Shown: piece after piece, positions 42,093 through 51,646 of the stretch
How positions within the stretch are numbered: position 1 is the first letter of the stretch
Layout: the number at the start of each line of letters is the position of its first letter
From: Chitinophaga ginsengisoli
GTDB taxonomy: Bacteria; Bacteroidota; Bacteroidia; Chitinophagales; Chitinophagaceae
Assembly (NCBI RefSeq): GCF_003014595.1
Contig: NZ_PYGK01000020.1
Span: 62,001-126,000 of the forward strand
DNA: 64,000 nt
Direction: 5' to 3'
Notes under the pieces: model-generated
Database searches by the model: none
Told to the model about the DNA's origin: nothing
What the model saw: only the letters and a program-made list of their open reading frames with translations
Program-made: the position numbers and the translations under genes

Positions 42093-44966
42093 TTAATTTT
42101 TCAGTTCCGGCTTCAGGAAGCGGGCAGTATGGCTGTCCTTGCAGTTGATCACTTCTTCAGGTGTACCGCTGCAGAGGATCGTACCTCCGCCGGCGCCACC
42201 TTCAGGCCCCAGGTCGATAATATGATCGGCCATTTTGATCACGTCCAGGTTATGTTCAATTACCAGCACCGTGTTACCCCGGTCTACCAGCTTATTGAGA
42301 ACGTTCAGGAGCAACTGGATATCCTGGAAATGAAGACCTGTAGTAGGCTCGTCCAGGATATAGATGGTTTTGCCGGTATCTTTCTTGGAAAGTTCAGTAG
42401 CCAGTTTCACGCGCTGGGCTTCCCCTCCGGAAAGTGTTACTGCCGATTGCCCCAGGGTGATGTAGCCTAAGCCAACATCCTGGAGGGTTTTGATCTTGCG
42501 GTAGATGTAGTTGACAGGCTGGAAGAATTCCACGGCTTCATCTACGGTCATATCCAGTACGTCGGAGATGGATTTCCCTTTATACCGGATTTCGAGTGTT
42601 TCCCTGTTGTAGCGGCGTCCGTTACATTTCTCACAGTGTACGTATACATCCGGGAGGAAGTTCATTTCAATCACGCGCATGCCGCCGCCTTCACAAACAT
42701 CACAGCGTCCGCTTTTCACATTGAAGGAGAAACGGCCTGCATTGTAACCCCTGATTTTGGCTTCCGGTACCTGGGAGAACAGCTGGCGGATGTCCGTGAA
42801 GAATCCGCAGTAGGTAGCAGGGTTGCTCCGTGGGGTACGTCCGATCGGGGACTGGTCTATTTCTATTACCTTATCAATGTTCTCCAGGCCTTTGATGCTT
42901 TTGTAAGGCATTGGCTCCATCTTGGAGTCGTAGGCATGTTTACTGAGGATAGGGTACAGTGTTTCGTTGATCAGGGTGGACTTTCCGCTACCGGATACGC
43001 CTGTAACGCAGATGAATGTTCCGAGGGGGAATTTCACACTGACATTTTTCAGGTTATTGCCCGTAGCGCCTTTCAGTTCCAGCACCTTACCATTGCCTTT
43101 ACGGCGTTCAGCCGGTACCGGTACTACGCGTTTACCGTTCAGGTAGCCGGCGGTAGGCGTGTCCATTTTTAATATATGCGCAGGCGTGCCCTGGGCGATG
43201 ATCTGTCCGCCGTGTACACCAGCGCCGGGACCAATGTCCACCAGGTAGTCGGCATGGAGCATGATATCTTTATCGTGTTCCACAACTATTACCGTGTTAC
43301 CCATCTCTTTCAGGTTGCGGAGGGCATCGATCAGCTGCATGTTGTCCCGCTGGTGAAGCCCGATACTGGGTTCATCGAGGATGTAGGTGATGCCCATCAG
43401 CTGGGAGCCTATCTGTGTAGCCAGGCGTATACGCTGACTCTCGCCACCACTCAGTGTGCGGGTGGAGCGGTAGAGGGTGAGGTAGTTCAAGCCTACGTTG
43501 AGCAGGAAGCCCAGCCGCTCACGGATCTCTTTGAGGATATCTTTGGCGATAACGTTCTGTTTCTTATCCAGGCGTTTTTCGAGGTCTTTGAACCAGTCCT
43601 GTAACTTGTCGAGGTCCATGCTGCCCAGTTCCGCGATATTCCGCTCATCCACCTTAAAGAAGAGGCTCTCCTTTTTCAAGCGGGTACCGTTACATTCCGG
43701 GCAGGTGTGCAGCTTCATGAAGCTTTCGGCCCAGTTACGTACAGCGTCGGAGGAGGTATCGTTGAAATAGCGGCGTACGGTATTGATCACTCCTTCAAAC
43801 TCGTCGTTGTACGTTTCTGTGCCGTCGCCAAATTCCATGTCCATTTCCAGCTTACCGTTCTCGTCGCCGAACAGCAGGAGGTTTAAGGTCTTCTGCGGCA
43901 GTTCGGAAATGGGTACTGTCAGGGAGAATTTATGTTTACGCGCCAGCTGCTGTACCTGTTTGAAGGTAAAGGTATCGCGGGCTTCACCGAGGGGTGCTAA
44001 TCCACCGTCATTGATAGAAATGGCAGGATCTGGAATGATGGTATCCATATCTATCTGGTAGATGGTGCCCAGTCCTTTACAGCGGGGGCAGGCTCCGTAG
44101 GGGGAGTTAAAGGAGAAGGTGTTGGGAGATGGCTCTTCGTAGGAGAGGCCGGTATCCTCACACATCAGTTGTTTACTGTACTGGCTGACCTTTCCGCTGT
44201 CGTTGTCCATGATGAAGAGCAGGCCTTTACCCATCTGCAGGGCTTTCTGTACGCTCTGGCTGATACGGGTGCGGGCATCATCCTGTACCTGGATGCGGTC
44301 TACTACCAGTTCAATGTCATGGATCTTGTAACGGTCTACCTGCATACGTTCTTTCAGGTCAAGGATCTCGCCGTTGACGCGTACTTTGAGGTAGCCCTGT
44401 TTACGGAGTTGTTCGAACAGCTCGCGGTAGTGTCCTTTACGACCACGGATCAACGGAGCCAAAATTACCAGCTTTTTCTTCGGAAAGTTTTTGAACACAT
44501 GGTCCAGGATCTCTTCTTCGGAGAAGCGGGTCATGCGTTTGCCGGTATTATATGAATAGGCAAGGCCTACACGTGCGTAAAGCAGACGGAGGAAGTCATA
44601 GATCTCCGTAATGGTACCCACCGTAGAACGGGGGTTTTTGTTGGTGGTCTTCTGTTCGATGGAGATGACCGGGGAGAGGCCGGTGATCTTATCCACGTCG
44701 GGTCTTTCCATATCACCGATAAACTGGCGGGCGTAGGCGGAGAAGCTCTCCATGTATCGCCTTTGTCCTTCAGCATAAATGGTATCGAACGCAAGGGAGG
44801 ATTTTCCGCTTCCGCTGATGCCCGTTATCACTACCAGTTTATTCTTGGGTAACTGCAGGTCCAGATTTTTCAGGTTATGTGCCCTGGCGCCGAACACTGC
44901 TATATGGTCATCTGCCGTGACCGGTGCCGGGTCGGGCGTTATTACATTCTCTTTCTTCTTTGCCAT
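42093..44966 (-). CDS. uvrA: Excinuclease ABC subunit A
   Basis: A 957-aa DNA-damage recognition ATPase of nucleotide excision repair. Two ABC ATPase modules with Walker A GISGSGKSSLAF (about residue 50) and GVSGSGKSTLINE (about residue 655). Zinc-binding Cys pairs are in CPRCKGLG, CPECNGTR and CDVCEGGGMR/CEKCNGRR. Signature motifs are TLSGGESQRIRLA and TLSGGEAQRVKLA. Full length for the family. Monocistronic. Confidence 0.97.
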   Translation of the reverse strand: MAKKKENVITPDPAPVTADDHIAVFGARAHNLKNLDLQLPKNKLVVITGISGSGKSSLAFDTIYAEGQRRYMESFSAYARQFIGDMERPDVDKITGLSPVISIEQKTTNKNPRSTVGTITEIYDFLRLLYARVGLAYSYNTGKRMTRFSEEEILDHVFKNFPKKKLVILAPLIRGRKGHYRELFEQLRKQGYLKVRVNGEILDLKERMQVDRYKIHDIELVVDRIQVQDDARTRISQSVQKALQMGKGLLFIMDNDSGKVSQYSKQLMCEDTGLSYEEPSPNTFSFNSPYGACPRCKGLGTIYQIDMDTIIPDPAISINDGGLAPLGEARDTFTFKQVQQLARKHKFSLTVPISELPQKTLNLLLFGDENGKLEMDMEFGDGTETYNDEFEGVINTVRRYFNDTSSDAVRNWAESFMKLHTCPECNGTRLKKESLFFKVDERNIAELGSMDLDKLQDWFKDLEKRLDKKQNVIAKDILKEIRERLGFLLNVGLNYLTLYRSTRTLSGGESQRIRLATQIGSQLMGITYILDEPSIGLHQRDNMQLIDALRNLKEMGNTVIVVEHDKDIMLHADYLVDIGPGAGVHGGQIIAQGTPAHILKMDTPTAGYLNGKRVVPVPAERRKGNGKVLELKGATGNNLKNVSVKFPLGTFICVTGVSGSGKSTLINETLYPILSKHAYDSKMEPMPYKSIKGLENIDKVIEIDQSPIGRTPRSNPATYCGFFTDIRQLFSQVPEAKIRGYNAGRFSFNVKSGRCDVCEGGGMRVIEMNFLPDVYVHCEKCNGRRYNRETLEIRYKGKSISDVLDMTVDEAVEFFQPVNYIYRKIKTLQDVGLGYITLGQSAVTLSGGEAQRVKLATELSKKDTGKTIYILDEPTTGLHFQDIQLLLNVLNKLVDRGNTVLVIEHNLDVIKMADHIIDLGPEGGAGGGTILCSGTPEEVINCKDSHTARFLKPELKN

Positions 44967-45324
44967 ATCGGTTTAAAAAGCCGTGGTTCACCGGGAGGTG
45001 TGCTACGGACTATTTTAGACTACTAAACTACGGCATAATTACGAGTTTACTAAAAATTTTAGTGTGCATCAGCAGTAAGGGATTGAATATCAGGAGAAGT
45101 GCAAAATGGTGGATATATGGAAGTGGTGAAAAAAATTGTCTTGAAAAGGGTGATCTGAGGGGCTAAATGAGGAATTGAGAGGGCCGGCCTTGTCTGGTGG
45201 TAGGTTGAATGTTTGTTTTATCAGGCGTTGACTACCAGATCTTCCCCGAAGGGAAAAGAAAAAGTACGCTTTATACATGCCGTATACCAGACGTATACCA
45301 GGCGTTGAGAGCGTGAGACATGAA
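44967..45324. other. Intergenic stretch upstream of uvrA, no gene seen
   Basis: About 360 bp between the uvrA start and the fabF terminator. A short minus-strand frame (45090-45278) has no start context or recognisable product. A small tandem GTATACCAG repeat lies near 45280-45300. Probably holds the uvrA promoter, but no clear TAnnTTTG with TTG was found. Confidence 0.4.
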
Positions 45325-45354
45325 AAGAGCGAATCACAGACGTAATTCGCTCTT
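45325..45354 (-). terminator. Intrinsic terminator of fabF
   Basis: Perfect 10-bp stem (45325-45334 with 45345-45354) and a 10-nt loop; on the minus strand it ends in TTTT. Confidence 0.8.
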
Positions 45355-45379
45355 CCATTATTAATATGATCGGGCTTAA

Positions 45380-46642
45380 TTAAGCCTTGTATTTTTTGAA
45401 TATTACGATCGCGTTATGACCACCGAAACCGAAGGTATTGCTCATGGCAACATTTACGGTACGTTCCTGTGCCTTACCGAGGGTCAGGTTCAGGTTGGTT
45501 GGGATACCTTCACCCAATACGGAAGTATTGATGGTTGGAGGGACCAGGTCGAACTGCGTTGCCTTGATACAAGCGATCGCTTCAATGGCGCCGGCAGCAC
45601 CCAGCAGGTGACCGGTCATTGATTTGGTAGCGCTGATGTTCACTTTGGTAATGTGATCGCCGAATACGCCGGTGATACCTTTCAGTTCGCTTACATCACC
45701 CAGTGGGGTAGAAGTAGCGTGTGCGTTGATATAATCAACATCTTCAGGTTTCAGCTCAGCATCTTCCAGTGCTCTTTGCATACCCAGGCGGGCGCCGAGG
45801 CCTTCAGGATGGGTAGCGGTCAGGTGATAAGCGTCAGCGGTCATAGCGCCACCTACCATTTCTGCATAGATGGTAGCACCTCTTTTCACAGCGTGCTCAT
45901 ACTCTTCCAGGATGATCGCACCAGCGCCTTCACCCATTACGAAACCATCACGGTCTGTATCAAACGGACGGGAAGCGGTAGCATGATCATCATTACGGGT
46001 GGACAGTGCCTTGAGGGCATTGAAACCAGCAATACCGGCGCGGGTAACAGGTGCTTCGGAACCACCGGCTACGATGGCATTTGCTTTACCCAGGCGGATA
46101 TAGTTGAACGCATCTACGAGTGCACTGCTGGAAGAAGCGCAGGCAGATACGGTACAGTAGTTCACACCCATGAAACCATATTTCATGGAGATCTGACCTG
46201 CTGCGATATCGGAGATCAATTTCGGAATAAAGAAAGGATTGAACTTAGGAATGAAGTTGCCCTGAGCAAACTCAACGATCTGGTCTTCGAAGGTCTGCAT
46301 ACCACCGTTTCCAGACGCCCAGATCACACCGATTTGTGTCTTGTCTACACCATCCAGGTGCAGACCAGCATGTTCAACAGCCTCCTGGGCAGCCACCATG
46401 GCATATTGCGTAAACATGTCCATTTTACGGGCTTCCTTCTTCTCCATGAATTTTTCTATATCAAAACCTTTTAATTCGCAGGCGAACTTGGTTTTAAACT
46501 CCGTAGTGTCGAAACGGGTAATAGGACCAGCACCACCGGTACCCGATTTAAGATTATTCCAGAATGTGTTTACATCGTTTCCGATAGGCGTTAAGGCCCC
46601 CAGCCCGGTAACCACAACCCTTTTTAACGTAACAGTGCGCAT
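45380..46642 (-). CDS. fabF: Beta-ketoacyl-ACP synthase II
   Basis: A 420-aa condensing enzyme of fatty acid elongation. N-terminal RVVVTGLGALTPIGND. Active-site Cys in VSACASSSSALVDAFN, catalytic His residues in NAHATSTPLGD and GHLLGAAGAIEA, and Lys in KSMTGH. Length fits FabF. Unusually, acpP is not directly upstream; instead a fatty acid desaturase gene lies there on the same strand, which may link chain elongation and unsaturation. TAAATTTG on the minus strand at 46676-46683 may be its -7 element. Confidence 0.94.
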   Translation of the reverse strand: MRTVTLKRVVVTGLGALTPIGNDVNTFWNNLKSGTGGAGPITRFDTTEFKTKFACELKGFDIEKFMEKKEARKMDMFTQYAMVAAQEAVEHAGLHLDGVDKTQIGVIWASGNGGMQTFEDQIVEFAQGNFIPKFNPFFIPKLISDIAAGQISMKYGFMGVNYCTVSACASSSSALVDAFNYIRLGKANAIVAGGSEAPVTRAGIAGFNALKALSTRNDDHATASRPFDTDRDGFVMGEGAGAIILEEYEHAVKRGATIYAEMVGGAMTADAYHLTATHPEGLGARLGMQRALEDAELKPEDVDYINAHATSTPLGDVSELKGITGVFGDHITKVNISATKSMTGHLLGAAGAIEAIACIKATQFDLVPPTINTSVLGEGIPTNLNLTLGKAQERTVNVAMSNTFGFGGHNAIVIFKKYKA

Positions 46643-46754
46643 AATGCTTTGACTTTAAAATCGAAAGTTAGAGCGCAAATTTAGTCACTTATTCTTATGA
46701 TTACGCATATTCATAAGATTTATGTGTCATATAAATAAAAAGGGAGGCAATTTA

Positions 46755-47831
46755 TCAGGCCGCGGCGCTGGTTAGGGGCACTGCTGCCAGGTCTATTTTT
46801 TGTGTACGGGCCTTGAGAAATATGATAATTTCCTCATCTGTGTTAAATCGGTTCCCGATATTCACAAAATGCCTGGCCAGGAGGTCATAGCGTTTTCTCA
46901 TCAGGTAGACCCAGACGTGCAGGAAGTGGATGCCGTCAAATACGATAGCGTCATTGGCGATGTATTCAGACAGTGTTTCCCGGAAAAAAACCGGATGTTC
47001 CGTCCAGTGCATGGAGGGTTTTACATGATGGCTGATGTGGTAGCCATCATTCCAGCATGTATGGTTGTATTTGGTATTAATACAGGTAATACTGTTTTTA
47101 TATGAGTTTTCGGGCTCACTGGCGTCAATGAAGGCATGTTGCGCCCAGTTGCCCACCATCATAATGATCCGGGAGATAATAAAGGGAATGATAAATACCG
47201 TTAGCGTAGCCGGGAAGCTGATAAAGGACAGTCCGATACAGCCCAGGAAAAAGATCAGCTCTCCCCTGGCGGCTTTGACCATCAGTTTCTGGCGGTGCTT
47301 GCGGATAAAATACTGGCAGAGGGTGATGATACCCGTAAATACGAAACTTGTCAGGTATTTGCCGAAGTCTTTGAAGGAATCACGTTGGTAAGCCATGGTG
47401 CTGCTTTCATCCTCAGGCATATTGTTCTCCGGATGGTGCATACCGATATGGTGGCTGTAATAAGTTTCCGGCGTTTGTCCGAACAATGGTCCTATCACCC
47501 AGGGGAGGTAATGGTTCAGAAAGCCGTATTTTTTATTGAAGAATGCCCGGTGACTGGTACAGTGCAGCATCAGTCCGAAGGAGCCTTTGTATCTAAAATT
47601 GTTCAGTACCTGATAAACAATGGCGGCGGTCCACCATAACCATCCAGGGACTGGCAGGTATAAAATAATGGCCAGGGGCAGTAATATTAATGTCAGTTCC
47701 AGTGTCAGGTAAACGAAGGGCAGATCGCGTTCATCGCGGATCATGGATTTGAGGAATCTCTGGAAGGTATTGTCCGGCCCCTTCGGGCTAACGTATACAG
47801 GATCGGTGAGTACACCTGTGAATGTTTTCAT
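46755..47831 (-). CDS. Membrane fatty acid desaturase family protein
   Basis: A 358-aa integral membrane protein with the three His clusters of di-iron desaturases: HCTSHR (about residue 90), HHIGMHH (about 130) and HISHH with a nearby HW (about 265). Several hydrophobic segments lie between them. Likely introduces double bonds into lipid acyl chains or modifies a related lipid (hydroxylase activity cannot be excluded). It is upstream of fabF on the same strand, 112 bp apart. Confidence 0.85.
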   Translation of the reverse strand: MKTFTGVLTDPVYVSPKGPDNTFQRFLKSMIRDERDLPFVYLTLELTLILLPLAIILYLPVPGWLWWTAAIVYQVLNNFRYKGSFGLMLHCTSHRAFFNKKYGFLNHYLPWVIGPLFGQTPETYYSHHIGMHHPENNMPEDESSTMAYQRDSFKDFGKYLTSFVFTGIITLCQYFIRKHRQKLMVKAARGELIFFLGCIGLSFISFPATLTVFIIPFIISRIIMMVGNWAQHAFIDASEPENSYKNSITCINTKYNHTCWNDGYHISHHVKPSMHWTEHPVFFRETLSEYIANDAIVFDGIHFLHVWVYLMRKRYDLLARHFVNIGNRFNTDEEIIIFLKARTQKIDLAAVPLTSAAA

Positions 47832-47911
47832 TAACAGTTGTTTAGGTCTGATCGCATTGGTTCTATTAAGGTAAACGAATAAATTGAATAAATCTTATGA
47901 CAAAAAACTTT

Positions 47912-47941
47912 TGGATAAGATAAAATAATTCCTATTTTTGC
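47912..47941 (+). promoter_or_regulatory. Promoter of tRNA-Ser
   Basis: TTG (47912-47914), exactly 19 nt, then TATTTTTG (47934-47941): a full match to the Bacteroidota primary sigma consensus. It serves as an internal standard for judging the other promoters in this window. Confidence 0.88.
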
Positions 47942-47965
47942 AACCCCTAACGGGGAAATTGATTC

Positions 47966-48054
47966 GGTGAGATGCCTGAGTGGCCGAAAGGAACGGTTTG
48001 CTAAACCGTCGTACGGGTTAAACTGTACCGAGGGTTCGAATCCCTCTCTCACCG
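47966..48054 (+). tRNA. tRNA-Ser (anticodon GCU)
   Basis: An 89-nt class II tRNA. Acceptor arms GGTGAGA (47966-47972) and TCTCACC (48047-48053) plus discriminator G; anticodon loop TTGCTAA gives GCU. Long variable arm GTACGGGTTAAACTGTAC and T-arm with GGTTCGAATCC. CCA is not encoded. Own promoter and terminator. Confidence 0.97.
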
Positions 48055-48063
48055 CAACTAAGT

Positions 48064-48112
48064 AAAAGTGGGTATAATCGAGCAAAAGCGCTTAATTGTA
48101 CCCACTTTTTTT
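48064..48112 (+). terminator. Intrinsic terminator of tRNA-Ser
   Basis: A 15-bp stem with one wobble (48064-48078 with 48095-48109), followed by a T run to 48112. Confidence 0.88.
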
Positions 48113-48137
48113 ATAGTGATATTTTGCCAGTTTTAGA

Positions 48138-49100
48138 CTATCCCAATTTCCTTCGCTCTTCTTCTATTATCTTTGCCAATTCATCTTCACTGGGCAGATT
48201 AATAAGATACTTAGATACAAAAACTTGCTGTGGTAAACCGGAGGTCGCATATCTAACCAGGTTCTCGTTCTTGCTTGCACAGAGTATGATGCCTACCGGC
48301 GGATTATCCCCTTCATTCATTTCATTCTCCTTGTAATAGTTCAGATAGACATTCATTTGGCCGGCATCTGCGTGTGTAAATTCGCCAATCTTTAAATCTA
48401 AAAGGACATGACACTTTAATATACGATGATAAAATACCAGATCTATACGATAATGTGTATTATCGAAAGTTATACGTCTTTGTCTGGCTTCAAAACAAAA
48501 GCCCCGACCCAATTCCAAAAGAAAAGTTTGCAGATGAGTAATTATGCCATGTTCAAGGTCTGATTCAGTATATATATCTTTTTCTTCGAAACCTAAAAAC
48601 TCAAGCATGTAAGCGTTACGAAATATATTCTCAGCTTTCAAATCCGCTTGTTTCACATTGCTATTTAATACGGCATGTTTGTTAGTACTTAGTCCAGTCC
48701 TCTCATATAGCATACTGTTCATTGCCCGTTGCAGATCGCGTACACTCCAGTTATTTCTAATTGTTTCCACTTCATAAAATTCACGTTTCAACGTAGTATC
48801 CAATTTAAGCAGTTCAATGAAATGAGAAAAACTAAGTCTTTCTAATAACAGATTTGAGGCCGACTTATTATCTGTTCCTGATGCTTCAGATTGAGTTCCT
48901 ATCGATTTTGCGGACAATAAGCGCAAAATCCTAACACCATGTGAATCAGATAAATACAATTTTGCGGACGGTGTCCGCAAAATGTCGGAATATACCTTAT
49001 AAAAGTCTTTACAAATGTAGAGATGCCTTTCCCTAAGAGAAGTAACACCTCCATTTTTCAGATTTGCAGCAATCTCTTTATAAAGTCTTTGGCCATATGA
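48138..49100 (-). pseudogene. 5'-truncated DUF1016 (YhcG-type) PDDEXK nuclease
   Basis: The frame is open from just after a stop at 49101-49103 to 48138. The first residues visible (SYGQRLYKEIAANLKNGG, then LRERHLYICKDFYKVYSDI) are recognisably the second half of the DUF1016 N-terminal domain. The usual ~70 preceding residues are missing and cannot be found in frame upstream. The C-terminal PDDEXK domain is intact: YRIDLVFYHRILKCHVLLDL and GQMNVYLNYYKENE. No ATG lies near the start; TTG 48980 would give 280 aa. Probably a decaying paralogue of the complete gene next to it, though expression of the C-terminal nuclease domain is possible. Confidence 0.65.
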
Positions 49101-49248
49101 CTATTAAGAAGGTTCGAATTCTTAATGGATCTAATACATGGAGCTTTGCCTGGAGGGGATACGCTCAGCGATATGTTTGAAGTACTTAGAGTAGAACGGA
49201 AGTTTGTGAATTGCCTTCTAAAGTGGGTTCAATAACAAATCAAATATG
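49101..49248. other. Remnant region between the two DUF1016 genes
   Basis: About 150 bp where the missing 5' part of the truncated nuclease gene should be. It does not encode it in any minus frame. A + strand frame of 36 codons (ATG 49125 to stop 49233-49235, starting MDLIHGALPGGDTLSD) is open; I cannot tell whether it is a gene fragment. Confidence 0.3.
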
Positions 49249-50241
49249 TCACTTCTCTCTATCAAGTTCAAGCTTAATCCTATCTTCTTCGATTAATTGC
49301 TTTAACTCATTTTCATCAGGAAGATAAAGTCTATACTTACTGGCGAATAATTGCTGGTTCTCTGCCAGTACAGAATATTTTACTATAGTTTCATCCTTTT
49401 CTGTACATGAAATAATGCCAATCGTGGGATTATCATCATTTCCTTTTTTTAAATCGTTGTACATTCTTACATACATATCCATCTGACCTATGGCCTCATG
49501 AGTAAGTTTATGTGTCTTTAACTCAAGTAATACGAAACACTTTAAATAATAGTTATAGAAAACAAGGTCAATATAAAAGTCAGAGGTATCAGTTACAATA
49601 TGCTGTTGGCGGGCCACAAATGCAAAACCTTTACCTAACTCCATTAAAAATCTTTGCAAGTGGTTGATAAGTGCAGATTCTATTTTAGTTTCCGTTTGTT
49701 CTTTATCCAGCGGTAACCCCAAAAATTCAAATAGATAAGGGTCCTTTATAAAATGTACAGCCTCTGTAGGTTTATTTTCAGGAAGCTTAAGCAGCCTTCC
49801 TAAATATTGACTATCAATGTTGCGTTGTAGTGTGCGGCTATTCCAATTTCCTTCAATAGCATGGCTAATCAATTGCGATCTAAGTGACTGATTTTCAACT
49901 CTGCTTATTATGCGATAATGAGTCCAGCTCAATTCAGGACGCACTGCGTCCCAAATCTCAAATGCCAGAAAAAAATTCCTCATATTTCTAAGGTTGCTCT
50001 CATCAAAACCTTTTCCAAACTCTAATGTAAGTCTGGAGGCAAGACTTTTCAGGACCGCCTTTCCATACGCAGCTCTATTTTCGCCATTCTGCTCATCTTC
50101 AATTATGAGTCGTCCAATTTCCCAATACGTTTTCAGCAGTATCGTATTAGTACTCTTATAAACAGTTTTCCTTGCTTCTGCGATTGTACGAGCAATAGCA
50201 TCGTACAAAGAATGATTCAGATTCTCAATTTTACGACTCAT
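49249..50241 (-). CDS. DUF1016 (YhcG-type) PDDEXK nuclease family protein
   Basis: A 330-aa protein with the complete family layout. N-terminal DUF1016_N (about 1-150: LLKTYWEIGRLIIEDEQNGE, YGKAVLKSLASRL, GFDESNLRNMRNFF) is followed by the PDDEXK nuclease domain (about 165-325) with FYIDLVFYNYYLKCFVLLEL and GQMDMYVRMYNDLKK. Family members occur near restriction-modification and other defence genes, but none are seen here. The region is more AT-rich than the housekeeping genes around it and follows a tRNA gene, hinting at acquisition by transfer. Tandem with a truncated paralogue. Confidence 0.82.
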   Translation of the reverse strand: MSRKIENLNHSLYDAIARTIAEARKTVYKSTNTILLKTYWEIGRLIIEDEQNGENRAAYGKAVLKSLASRLTLEFGKGFDESNLRNMRNFFLAFEIWDAVRPELSWTHYRIISRVENQSLRSQLISHAIEGNWNSRTLQRNIDSQYLGRLLKLPENKPTEAVHFIKDPYLFEFLGLPLDKEQTETKIESALINHLQRFLMELGKGFAFVARQQHIVTDTSDFYIDLVFYNYYLKCFVLLELKTHKLTHEAIGQMDMYVRMYNDLKKGNDDNPTIGIISCTEKDETIVKYSVLAENQQLFASKYRLYLPDENELKQLIEEDRIKLELDREK

Positions 50242-50420
50242 CTATTACGCTGTTTTACCATGATTTCCCAAAAGTCTTCATTGAAATACTATTAACGAAA
50301 TTATTTTATTTATTAACAATTACCAAGTCGAGGGAGATATAATTAAAGCCATAAAATACTGAATATCAAAAAGATAATTATTGAATCGGTTCGAAAGCTG
50401 TCCGCCGCAGCTTGCAGAAA

Positions 50421-50456
50421 CAAAAAAGCCTTCAGATATTTCCGAAGGCTTTTTTG
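50421..50456. terminator. Bidirectional intrinsic terminator
   Basis: Perfect 13-bp stem (50421-50433 with 50444-50456) with A-tract and T-tract at the stem base; 10-nt loop. It terminates the phosphodiesterase gene on the minus strand. Confidence 0.88.
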
Positions 50457-50482
50457 TTTAAGGAATATTGTGGTGTTTTTAT

Positions 50483-51316
50483 CTACTTCGTCCTGGCAAA
50501 GTCCTGGTATCTGTTCAATAAAAAGGTTTTCAGTTCAACCAGGTTATCTGTATTAATCAGGTCTACCCCACAATTCAAGAGCTCTTTCCAGACACCAACA
50601 TTTTCAGGGGAGGCCCACAACCTTACTTTCTTGCCATTTTGATGTGCTATTTGCACATACCTGCAAAGCGCATCTTTTTCCTTCTTTGATATCGTTTCCC
50701 GGTCATTCCGGCCAAATATCCGATTATAATGACAACTGGCTATGGGGCATAGATTTGCGGAATTCTTCTCCTTAGCCATCTGTATGAGGTTTTCGTCAAT
50801 AAATACATATCTGCAATCCTGGTGCGCTATCGTCCAGACAGGTTTCCTGCCGGTTATTACAACAGTAATAGCACGTTTGCATAACGTTCCATTCTCATAA
50901 TAGGATAACAGCGGTTTGTAATTTTGTAATAACAGCGCCAGTGAGCGATAGCTTTTTTCCGGACTACTTTTTATATCTATCATCAGCGTAATAGGCGGAT
51001 GCGTAAGCCCCATCGTGTCATTTTCGAAAAAAGACTTCAATGGATCAAGGTATAATTTGTCTATTGTCCTGGACGGCTGTAAGGAAGGTAAAAAATGCGC
51101 TACCACAAGTTGCCCTTTCCTAAGGTATATGTCTGCCTCCATGTAAGTGAACCCATTGTCCAGGGCATCGAACACAGGGCGCTTATGCCAATAATCATTA
51201 TGAGCGTATGCATTCTCAAGGACAGTTACATGCTGGGATAGGGATATTTGGGGCAGAAGCATTGACATCCACAGCATAAATATGCTGAATGGCCCCATTT
51301 TTTTGAATGCAGTCAT
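50483..51316 (-). CDS. GDPD/PI-PLC-like phosphodiesterase, secreted
   Basis: A 277-aa exported protein (signal peptide ending LPQISLSQ) of the glycerophosphodiester phosphodiesterase/PI-PLC-like TIM-barrel group. Motifs are ENAYAHNDYWHKRPVFDALD with NGFTYMEADIYL (catalytic His and acidic residues), then AHFLPS and LMIDIKS. The C-terminal HQNGKKVRLWASPEN and VDLINTDN are barrel strands. Probably hydrolyses a glycerophosphodiester or phosphoinositide-like substrate outside the cytoplasm. Unlike the PlcP-like gene, it has no tandem-box promoter. Confidence 0.78.
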   Translation of the reverse strand: MTAFKKMGPFSIFMLWMSMLLPQISLSQHVTVLENAYAHNDYWHKRPVFDALDNGFTYMEADIYLRKGQLVVAHFLPSLQPSRTIDKLYLDPLKSFFENDTMGLTHPPITLMIDIKSSPEKSYRSLALLLQNYKPLLSYYENGTLCKRAITVVITGRKPVWTIAHQDCRYVFIDENLIQMAKEKNSANLCPIASCHYNRIFGRNDRETISKKEKDALCRYVQIAHQNGKKVRLWASPENVGVWKELLNCGVDLINTDNLVELKTFLLNRYQDFARTK

Positions 51317-51646
51317 TGTACGTTGTAGGTTTAATAAATATTACGCAAACTTACCTTTTGAATGAATGGTATTCACCGATCATTCGTGAAATTATAGTTA
51401 TGGAAATCTTAAATTAATGTTAGCAGCTATCCCGGGTAGGTCATAAATACCAACGATCAATTGCGTTTATCCCCAAACATCGTTAAGATAAAACATAGCA
51501 ATGATATTACATAAGTTATTTTTTAAATTATGTGGCCAGAGGGGGTATGCCTTGTGTGGGGGAGGTCGGGAACCGCGTTAACGCCATCAAAAGCGCTATT
51601 GCCCAGATTTTTTACCTATCTTTTATCCATAAACGAATCATTCACC
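51317..51646. other. Intergenic stretch upstream of the RhiA-like gene
   Basis: About 330 bp between two divergent genes. An upstream extension of the RhiA-like frame begins at 51530, but its composition and the family N-terminus argue against translation. No terminators or repeats were noticed. Confidence 0.35.

Noticed and set aside
45090..45278. 62-aa minus-strand ORF
   Set aside because: No start context, no recognisable product, low-complexity Phe/His tail; likely chance frame upstream of uvrA.
47831..48085. Minus-strand ORF with VREGFEPSVQ-like start across the tRNA
   Set aside because: It is the antisense of tRNA-Ser; such frames are common false predictions near tRNA genes.
48959..48983. 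Perfect 11-bp inverted repeat (TTTTGCGGAC type)
   Set aside because: It lies inside the reading frame of the truncated nuclease and has no promoter context; kept only as a curiosity.
47966..50396. Possible tRNA-linked integration: GGTTCGAA occurs in tRNA-Ser and again near 49111 and 50389
   Set aside because: Only 8-9 bases are shared, with no integrase and no longer direct repeat; chance cannot be excluded.
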